From NCBI RefSeq assembly GCF_000259195.1, contig NZ_JH650768.1, positions 55,746 through 105,954 of the forward strand: a stretch of 50,209 nucleotides of DNA, written 5' to 3'. The notes below the pieces were generated by a model. The model did no database searches, was not told the origin of the DNA, and saw only the letters and a list, made by a program, of their open reading frames with translations. Numbering within the stretch: the stretch's first letter is position 1; each line of letters starts with the position of its first letter. Positions 43,585 to 50,209 of the stretch are shown here, piece by piece. This stretch comes from Pseudomonas donghuensis (lineage in GTDB: Bacteria; Pseudomonadota; Gammaproteobacteria; Pseudomonadales; Pseudomonadaceae). The position numbers and the translations under genes were made by a program.

Positions 43585-46044
43585 ATGTTCCGACCTACCC
43601 CCAAGGCCAGCGCCATCGCGCTGGTCATCGGCGGCTTCGGCGCGCCCGGCGTTTACGCCCAGGCGCCCGCCGCCAGCGACAGCAAGCTCGACACCGTGGT
43701 GGTGGTCGGCACCCGTCGCAGTGATGTCACCGCCCTGGAAAGCGCCGCCCCGGTGGATGTGCTCAGCGCCGAGCAGTTGCAGGAAACCGGCGCGCAGGAT
43801 TTGTCCGCTGCCCTCACCGCACTGTCGCCGTCGTTCAGCTTCCCGCAGTCGCCGCAAGGGGCCTTTGCCGGCTCCATTGCCCAGGGCGCTTCGTTGCGCG
43901 GCCTGGCCTCCGACCAGGTGCTGGTGCTGGTCAACGGCAAGCGCCGCCACAGCAGTGCCAACGTCACCCGCCAGGGCCTGGCCAACGGCCGCGGTGCGGC
44001 GGCGGTGGACTTGAGCCTGATCCCGCTCAGCGCCATCTCGCGGGTGGAGATCCTGCGTGATGGCGCCGCTGCCCAGTACGGCTCGGATGCCATCGCCGGG
44101 GTGATCAATATCGTGCTCAAGGAGAACGACGCCGGCGGCAACATCGGCTATCGTTTTGGCGGCTACGCCAAGGGCGACGGCCTGCAGCGCAAGCTCAGCG
44201 GCTGGAAGGGCCTGGCCCTGCCCAACGATGGTTTTCTCAACCTGAGTTTCGATGCCGGCAGCCAGGACCCGGCCAGCGACACCCGCCCGGACAACCGCAT
44301 TTTCTACCCCGGCTCCCCCAGCATCAACAGCGAGCGCGAACAGAACAACCGCTACCGCACCTGGAACTGGGGCTCGGGCAATGTCTCCGACCAGTACAAC
44401 CTGGTGGCCAACAGCGAGCTCGGCATCGGCGACGGCCTGACCGCCTACGGCTTTGCCACCTACGCGCACAAGAACACCGACGCCGAAGGCTTCTTCGACC
44501 CGCCGACAACCCTGCGCAACAACTACGGCAGCGTGGCCCTGCAGCGCTACCCGGACGGTCGTTTGCCGATCACCCGCTACAACCTTGAAGACTATGCCGT
44601 GACCGGTGGCGTGCGTTACGAAGACGAGCAACTGGGCAAGTTCGACCTGGCGGCCAACTACGGCAACGACACGCTCAAGTCCACCGACCGCAATGCCATC
44701 AACCCCAGCTGGGGCAACGCCAGCCCGCAGAAGATCTACACCGGCGAGCGCGAGAACGAACAGACCAACCTGACCCTGGACTGGGTCCGCGACTTCCCTA
44801 CCGACCTGCTGGCCAAGCCGCTGACCCTGTCGGCGGGCCTGGCCTGGCGCAAGGAGCACTACAGCCTGAGTGCCGGCGAAGCGGCTGGCTGGCAGAACGG
44901 GCCGCTGTTCAACACGCTCGACCCACTGAGTGGCCGGCGCATTCCCGGTTACTACGCAGGCATCACCCAGGTCGATGCCGCGTCGCTTGAGCGCAAGGTG
45001 TTCGGTGCCTATGTCGATGTCGAAGGGCAGATCACCGACAAGTTCCAGGCCGGGGTTGCGGTGCGTTCCGAGCATTATTCGGACTTTGGCGACACCACCA
45101 ACGGCAAGCTTTCGCTGCGCTACGACTTCACCCCGCAAATCGCCGCACGCGGCAGCATCAGTTCCGGTTACCGCGCGCCATCGCTGGTGCAGAGCGGTTT
45201 GTCGTCGTTCAGCGTGCAGGTGGTCGAACAGCCTTCAGGCAGCGGCAACTGGGTCGAAGTACAGCAGCGCACCCTGCGCGCCGACAGCCCGGAGGCGGCC
45301 TTGCTCGGTGGCCGCGCATTGAAGCCCGAGGAGTCCACCAACCTGTCCCTGGGCCTGGTCTGGCGCCCGCTGAGCAACGCTTCGGTGACCCTGGATGCCT
45401 ACCGCATCGATATCGACAACCGCATCACCCTCTCCGACCAGTTGCCCAGCAACGTGGTCGGGCCGATCTTTGCCGGCACGCCCTACGCCAACATCCAGAG
45501 CGCGGCGTTCTACACCAACATCGCCGACACCCGCACCGACGGCCTGGAACTGGCGGGGCAATACCAGTGGGACTTGCAGCAGTTTGGCCGGCTCAACCTC
45601 AACGCAGGCGTTGCCAAGACCCGCACGCGAATCACCGAGCTGCGCGATGTCGGCGGTATCAGCGGCGAGCAGATCGTCGGCCGCGCCACCCAGGGCCTGA
45701 TCGAACACGGCACGCCGGAAGACAAGCTGACCTTGAGCGCCAACTGGCTGTACGAGAACTGGGGCGTGACCCTGACCCAGCGCCGTTATGGCCAGTGGCA
45801 GAGCCTGAACAGCAGCAACCCGAACCTGGACCAGACCTTCAGCCCGCAGTGGATCACCGACCTGGACCTGAGCTACAGCTTCGACCAGGGGCTGAAACTG
45901 TCGGTGGGCGCGATCAACCTGTTCGACAGCCATCCGGACAAGCTCGAAGGGCCGCAGTTGTACGGGGTGCCGAAGTATTCGATTACGTCGCCGGAGGGGG
46001 CGCAGGGGGCGTTTTACTATGTGAGTGTCAGTTATGACTTTTGA
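43585..46044 (+). CDS. TonB-dependent outer-membrane receptor 2
   Basis: An 819-residue receptor starting after AGGAG. Signal peptide about 1-26 (to GVYAQ), plug with SRVEILRDGAAAQYGSDAIAGVINIVLKEN of the long FepA/BtuB-like subtype, and a barrel ending in VSYDF. It differs strongly in sequence from receptor 1, so the pair was not formed by recent duplication and may recognise different ligands or two forms of one ligand. It has no promoter of its own in the 37-base gap and should be co-transcribed with receptor 1. Confidence 0.9.
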   Translation: MFRPTPKASAIALVIGGFGAPGVYAQAPAASDSKLDTVVVVGTRRSDVTALESAAPVDVLSAEQLQETGAQDLSAALTALSPSFSFPQSPQGAFAGSIAQGASLRGLASDQVLVLVNGKRRHSSANVTRQGLANGRGAAAVDLSLIPLSAISRVEILRDGAAAQYGSDAIAGVINIVLKENDAGGNIGYRFGGYAKGDGLQRKLSGWKGLALPNDGFLNLSFDAGSQDPASDTRPDNRIFYPGSPSINSEREQNNRYRTWNWGSGNVSDQYNLVANSELGIGDGLTAYGFATYAHKNTDAEGFFDPPTTLRNNYGSVALQRYPDGRLPITRYNLEDYAVTGGVRYEDEQLGKFDLAANYGNDTLKSTDRNAINPSWGNASPQKIYTGERENEQTNLTLDWVRDFPTDLLAKPLTLSAGLAWRKEHYSLSAGEAAGWQNGPLFNTLDPLSGRRIPGYYAGITQVDAASLERKVFGAYVDVEGQITDKFQAGVAVRSEHYSDFGDTTNGKLSLRYDFTPQIAARGSISSGYRAPSLVQSGLSSFSVQVVEQPSGSGNWVEVQQRTLRADSPEAALLGGRALKPEESTNLSLGLVWRPLSNASVTLDAYRIDIDNRITLSDQLPSNVVGPIFAGTPYANIQSAAFYTNIADTRTDGLELAGQYQWDLQQFGRLNLNAGVAKTRTRITELRDVGGISGEQIVGRATQGLIEHGTPEDKLTLSANWLYENWGVTLTQRRYGQWQSLNSSNPNLDQTFSPQWITDLDLSYSFDQGLKLSVGAINLFDSHPDKLEGPQLYGVPKYSITSPEGAQGAFYYVSVSYDF

Positions 46045-46057
46045 GGCTTGAAGACCG

Positions 46058-46130
46058 CCATCGCTGGCAAGCCAGCTCCCACAAGGTTCGGTGCATGCTG
46101 TACCTGGGGGAGCTGGCTTGCCAGCGATGG
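46058..46130. repeat. REP inverted pair
   Basis: Two REP arms (46058-46083 and 46104-46130) face each other around a loop containing GGTTCGGTGCATGC, the same loop motif as the pair at 25896-25964. It fills the gap between the convergent receptor 2 and nfuA genes. Confidence 0.85.
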
Positions 46131-46142
46131 GGCCCTATGGAG

Positions 46143-46736
<594 letters not shown>

Positions 46737-46812
46737 TCACAGACTTGTCGGCAGTTTACGCCAACCTGGCCGCCGAACAAAGTCCTAGTAATTCTGTCGG
46801 AAAAGATCATGT

Positions 46813-49113
46813 TCAGAGATTCTCGTAGCGGTTCATGTCGAGCACGCCCGACTCTACCGGCTCGGTCTCCTTGATGTAGCTGTCGAGGTCATGGAAGTAC
46901 TGCCAGAACTGCGGATGGCTGCGACGCACGCCCCAGCGCATGACAATACGCTCGAACTTGGCGGTGTCATCACGGGCCGCTTCCAGGTCCTCGACGAACT
47001 CCGGCACATCACTGGCCGGGACGTTGAAGATGAAGTTCGGGTAGCTGCTGAGCACGCCCGGCACCAGGGTCAGGGTGTCCAGGCCCGGCTGGTAACGGTA
47101 GGCCTCGCCGAGCATGAAGGCGACGTTGCTGTGGGCGCGGTTGCGCAGCAGGCTATAGACCTGGCGCTGGCCGCCCGGCCCTTCGATGCGCAGCATGGTC
47201 GCTTCCGGCAACTGGTTGATCACCTTGAGGCCGGCCGCCGGGCGTGATACCAGGCGGCTCAGGGCCTGTTCGACATCGCGGAACGCTTCGCTCATCTGCG
47301 GGCGCGAGCAGTAGGCACCCTGGCAGCGGTTGATCGGGTCGGGCGTGGCATTGAGGCTGCCGGTACGCTGGATCAGCTTGAGGCCGAAGTCACGCTTGGG
47401 GTCGCGTTTGTCCAGCTTCAGCGCGCTCGGGGTGTCGGTGTCGATGTCCTCATAGTCCATCCACATCTTCACCTTGCCGCTGTTCTGGTACCAGTCGCCG
47501 AGGATCGCAGCACGGGCATCGGCCGGCATCAGGCGCAGGAAGTTGACCTCGGCGCCATTGCGGATCAGGTCGAAGTACAGCCGCGTCTGCGCCTGGTGCG
47601 AGACGTTGCCATAGACGTCGAAGTTGACCGCCAGCTGGTAATAGGTGCGCTCGAACAGCGGGTAGTCGAACAGCCAGATGGTCTTCGGCACGTCACCGAT
47701 CAGGCCCTTGCTCACCGAGGCGCTGTCGAAGTGGCGGAAGATGGTCAACAGCGCGTTGTCATTACCGGCCCACAGGGTCGACCAGCTCGGCGGCGGGACT
47801 TCGGCATAGGCATCGCGGCGCAGCTTTTCGTACTCGTTGCGCTTGTCGCGGTAGGCATGCCAGAGGGTCAGGATGCTGCCGACGTCGTCGATCTGCCCGG
47901 GCATGGCCAGCAGCGGCGTGGCCTGGCCGCGATACTCGGCATCGGTCAGGTAGCGGTCGTGGGCCGGTTCCTGGAACAGCGTCCAGAAGTTGTCGCGGAT
48001 CACGTCGGTGGCGATCTGGCCACGGCACACCGGGCCACGGATGAAGGTGCGTACGAAGTACTCGGCGTTATCGAGCATGAACTGGTAACGGGCCACCGCC
48101 GGAATCGCTTCGAAGGTCTCGAACGGGTTGGCACGGTGGCGCGGGCCATAGCCGGGCAGCGCATTGGCGTGCCAGTCGCCGCTGTAGAACAGCTGCTTGA
48201 CGCGCTTGAGCTTCTGCGGGCCCATCGGGTAGGTGATGTGGGTTTTATGCACGATCACGCCCTGCACCGGCATCAGCCGGTAATAGAAGTCGGTGCCCGG
48301 CGGGTCGTTGGGCCGGCGCGTGGCGATCAGGTCGATCGGCTGGCCGCTTGGCGTGCGCGAACGCACCCACTGGAAGAAGTGCCCCTGCTCGCCACCGACA
48401 AAATGAATGTGGGCCAGGAACAGGTGCTCGTACAGCCAGCGGCCGACCAGCGCTTCGGTCGAACCCGGGCGGTTGAGCAGCGCCTCCCAGTCGGCGATCT
48501 GCGCGGCCTCTTTGGCGCTCGGCTGGATCGGGTTGTGCTCCACCGGCGCACCGGCCGCCAGCCAGCGTTGCAGGGTCTGGTACTGGGCATCGGTGAGGCC
48601 GGTGACCGCCAGCGGCATGCCCTCTTTCGGGTGCGCGCCGGCATAGGCGTCGAACTCGCCGGGCAGCGGGCACATGTTGTTGCGGTTCAGGCCCAGGACG
48701 ATCTCCTCGGGCAGCTTGGCGTTGGGCGTCAGCGGGGTTTTGTGCCCCAGTTCGAGCATCCGCGCCATCAGCGCAGCCTGGCTGCCCTGGTTGTCGAGTA
48801 CCGAGTAAAAGCCCTTGCGCTGCCAGGCTTGCGTGCTGTTGGCGTCGTAGAACAGCCGCGTCGGCGCCACCGCCGTGCTGCGGTCGCCCTGGTACACCGG
48901 CACTTTCGAAGCGCCCCGCGAGGCACCCTCGGCACTGCCCAGGTTCAGCTGGCAGGCCGCGTCGTTGCAGGCGTGGCAGGCCACGCATTTCTCGGTAAAG
49001 ATCGGTTGGATGTCCCGGGTATACGAAATAGCCGAGCTTGATTGAGGGGCTTGCCCCAACGCCACGCCGCTGATGAACAGAGCGAAAGCGCCGGCAAGTA
49101 AGCGATGCACCAT
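46813..49113 (-). CDS. cti: Periplasmic fatty acid cis/trans isomerase Cti
   Basis: A 766-residue heme protein that converts cis to trans unsaturated fatty acids in membrane phospholipids, a fast solvent and heat stress response of Pseudomonas and Vibrio. A signal peptide (LLAGAFALFISGVALGQA) precedes the cytochrome c-type heme motif CVACH at residues 43-47. Length equals the usual 766 residues. The gene is monocistronic and divergent from metH, the usual neighbour in this genus. Confidence 0.95.
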   Translation of the reverse strand: MVHRLLAGAFALFISGVALGQAPQSSSAISYTRDIQPIFTEKCVACHACNDAACQLNLGSAEGASRGASKVPVYQGDRSTAVAPTRLFYDANSTQAWQRKGFYSVLDNQGSQAALMARMLELGHKTPLTPNAKLPEEIVLGLNRNNMCPLPGEFDAYAGAHPKEGMPLAVTGLTDAQYQTLQRWLAAGAPVEHNPIQPSAKEAAQIADWEALLNRPGSTEALVGRWLYEHLFLAHIHFVGGEQGHFFQWVRSRTPSGQPIDLIATRRPNDPPGTDFYYRLMPVQGVIVHKTHITYPMGPQKLKRVKQLFYSGDWHANALPGYGPRHRANPFETFEAIPAVARYQFMLDNAEYFVRTFIRGPVCRGQIATDVIRDNFWTLFQEPAHDRYLTDAEYRGQATPLLAMPGQIDDVGSILTLWHAYRDKRNEYEKLRRDAYAEVPPPSWSTLWAGNDNALLTIFRHFDSASVSKGLIGDVPKTIWLFDYPLFERTYYQLAVNFDVYGNVSHQAQTRLYFDLIRNGAEVNFLRLMPADARAAILGDWYQNSGKVKMWMDYEDIDTDTPSALKLDKRDPKRDFGLKLIQRTGSLNATPDPINRCQGAYCSRPQMSEAFRDVEQALSRLVSRPAAGLKVINQLPEATMLRIEGPGGQRQVYSLLRNRAHSNVAFMLGEAYRYQPGLDTLTLVPGVLSSYPNFIFNVPASDVPEFVEDLEAARDDTAKFERIVMRWGVRRSHPQFWQYFHDLDSYIKETEPVESGVLDMNRYENL

Positions 49114-49175
49114 GTGCCGAATGTCCTGGGTATTGATAGCTTCACGATTCTACCGGTGCTGGCGGCGTGCCAACA

Positions 49176-49188
49176 TGAATGAAATTCA
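49176..49188. promoter_or_regulatory. MetR-like operator between cti and metH
   Basis: TGAATGAAATTCA fits the MetR consensus TGAA-N5-TTCA and forms part of a longer perfect palindrome (49175-49189). It lies about 82 bases before the metH start. MetR activates metH in other gammaproteobacteria, and metR is not in the window. Confidence 0.55.
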
Positions 49189-49269
49189 TGTAAATCTTCA
49201 ACACGTCTAAAAACCGCGCAGCTTTGTTATTATTCCGCAACTTTTGTTTTTGCCCGACCAGGTAGTCCT

Positions 49270-50209
49270 ATGTCTGACCGCAGCGCTCGTTTCCAAGCAC
49301 TTCAGCAAGCACTCAAAGAGCGCATCCTGATTCTCGATGGCGGCATGGGTACTATGATCCAAAGCTACCGCCTCGAGGAACACGACTATCGTGGCACGCG
49401 CTTCGCCGATTGGCCAAGCGATGTCAAAGGCAACAACGACCTGTTGCTGCTGTCGCGCCCCGACGTCATCGCCGCTATCGAGAAAGCCTACCTGGACGCC
49501 GGCGCCGACATTCTCGAAACCAACACCTTCAACGCCACGCAGATTTCCCAGGCCGACTACGGCATGGAAGCACTGGTCTACGAGCTCAACGTGCAAGGCG
49601 CGCGCGTCGCCCGCCAGGTGGCCGACGCCAAGACCCTCGAGACGCCGGACAAACCACGCTTCGTTGCCGGCGTACTCGGCCCGACCAGCCGCACCTGCTC
49701 GATTTCCCCCGACGTCAACGACCCGGGCTACCGCAACGTCACCTTCGATGTGTTGGTAGAAAACTACATCGAGGCCACCCGCGGCCTGATCGAGGGCGGC
49801 GCCGACCTGATCCTGATCGAAACCATCTTCGACACCCTCAACGCCAAGGCGGCGATCTTCGCCGTGCAGCAGGTGTTCGAGGAGGACGGCGTCGAACTGC
49901 CGATCATGATCTCCGGGACCATCACCGACGCCTCCGGCCGGACCCTGTCGGGGCAGACCACCGAAGCCTTCTGGAACTCGGTGCGCCACGCCAACCCGAT
50001 CTCCGTGGGCCTGAACTGCGCCCTCGGCGCCAAGGACCTGCGCCCCTACCTCGAAGAGCTGTCGACCAAGGCCGGCACGCATGTCTCGGCGCACCCCAAC
50101 GCCGGCCTGCCGAACGCCTTCGGTGAATACGACGAAACCCCGGCCGAGATGGCCGTGGTGGTCGAAGAGTTCGCCGCCAGCGGCTTTTTGAACATCATTG
50201 GCGGGTGTG
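49270..50209 (+). CDS. metH: Cobalamin-dependent methionine synthase MetH, 5' part
   Basis: The first 313 codons of metH, running off the window end. The homocysteine-binding barrel starts at [28 protein letters not shown] and includes [18 protein letters not shown] and [24 protein letters not shown]. The second-to-last visible segment, NIIGGC, begins the zinc-ligand motif of this domain. MetH transfers methyl from methyltetrahydrofolate to homocysteine. A weak AGGTAG lies upstream of the ATG. The folate, cobalamin and activation domains would lie beyond the window. Confidence 0.95.
   Translation, partial: MSDRSARFQALQQALKERILILDGGMGTMIQSYRLEEHDYRGTRFADWPSDVKGNNDLLLLSRPDVIAAIEKAYLDAGADILETNTFNATQISQADYGMEALVYELNVQGARVARQVADAKTLETPDKPRFVAGVLGPTSRTCSISPDVNDPGYRNVTFDVLVENYIEATRGLIEGGADLILIETIFDTLNAKAAIFAVQQVFEEDGVELPIMISGTITDASGRTLSGQTTEAFWNSVRHANPISVGLNCALGAKDLRPYLEELSTKAGTHVSAHPNAGLPNAFGEYDETPAEMAVVVEEFAASGFLNIIGGC

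Noticed and set aside
42090..45138. Two 512-523 codon open frames on the minus strand opposite the two TonB receptors
   Set aside because: Both lie inside intact receptor genes, have no start signals and show shadow-type composition.
49114..49269. Cobalamin or SAM riboswitch upstream of metH
   Set aside because: The 156-base gap shows no B12-box-like or SAM-riboswitch-like conserved core and is short for a cobalamin riboswitch; only the MetR-like palindrome stands out.

Overview
The window looks like chromosomal DNA of a fluorescent or putida-group Pseudomonas. Evidence is high GC, Pseudomonas-type REP palindromes (GTGGGAGCGGGCTTGCC-like), the fatty acid cis/trans isomerase cti next to metH, a urease cluster in the order ureD-A-B-C-E-J-F-G, and an iron-starvation sigma/anti-sigma/TonB-receptor set. 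No tRNA, rRNA, CRISPR array, transposase or phage gene was seen.

Layout. 0-1.6 kb: TerC/CBS/CorC membrane protein. 1.86-5.87 kb: receptor, FecR anti-sigma and ECF sigma factor with a Fur-box-like sequence. 6.0-7.5 kb: PAS/HTH regulator coupled to a PhzF-like isomerase. 7.6-11.7 kb: MFS transporter, periplasmic M14 carboxypeptidase, small cupin, DUF2199-like protein. 11.8-17.4 kb: complete urease operon. 17.6-19.3 kb: CGNR zinc-finger regulator divergent from an alpha/beta hydrolase, with three evenly spaced 30-bp operator-like repeats between them. 19.4-22.1 kb: a two-gene module of a caspase-like protease and a translationally coupled serine alpha/beta hydrolase. 22.2-24.1 kb: quinone oxidoreductase and LysR regulator.

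24.1-46.0 kb is the centrepiece, a candidate organosulfur-scavenging island built as two divergent arms. The leftward operon (32.4 to 24.1 kb) encodes a DszB-like desulfinase homologue, a class II aldolase, an SsuD-like FMNH2 monooxygenase and a full Dpp-type ABC importer. The rightward arm encodes a DszC/SfnB-like flavin monooxygenase, a heterodimeric ABC exporter, a second SsuD/SfnG-like monooxygenase, two tandem DszB-like proteins (one with the catalytic Cys replaced by Ser) and two TonB-dependent receptors. Four close matches to sigma-54 (-24/-12) promoters sit in front of the transcription units, and a TTGCTG-N3-CAGCAA palindrome recurs upstream of them. No sigma-54 activator and no flavin reductase lies in the window. 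The inferred scheme is outer-membrane uptake, ABC import, reductive-flavin oxygenation, C-S cleavage, and export or aldol processing of the carbon skeleton. The substrate is unknown.

46.1-50.2 kb returns to core genes: nfuA, cti and the 5' part of metH, which runs off the window and has a MetR-like box upstream.
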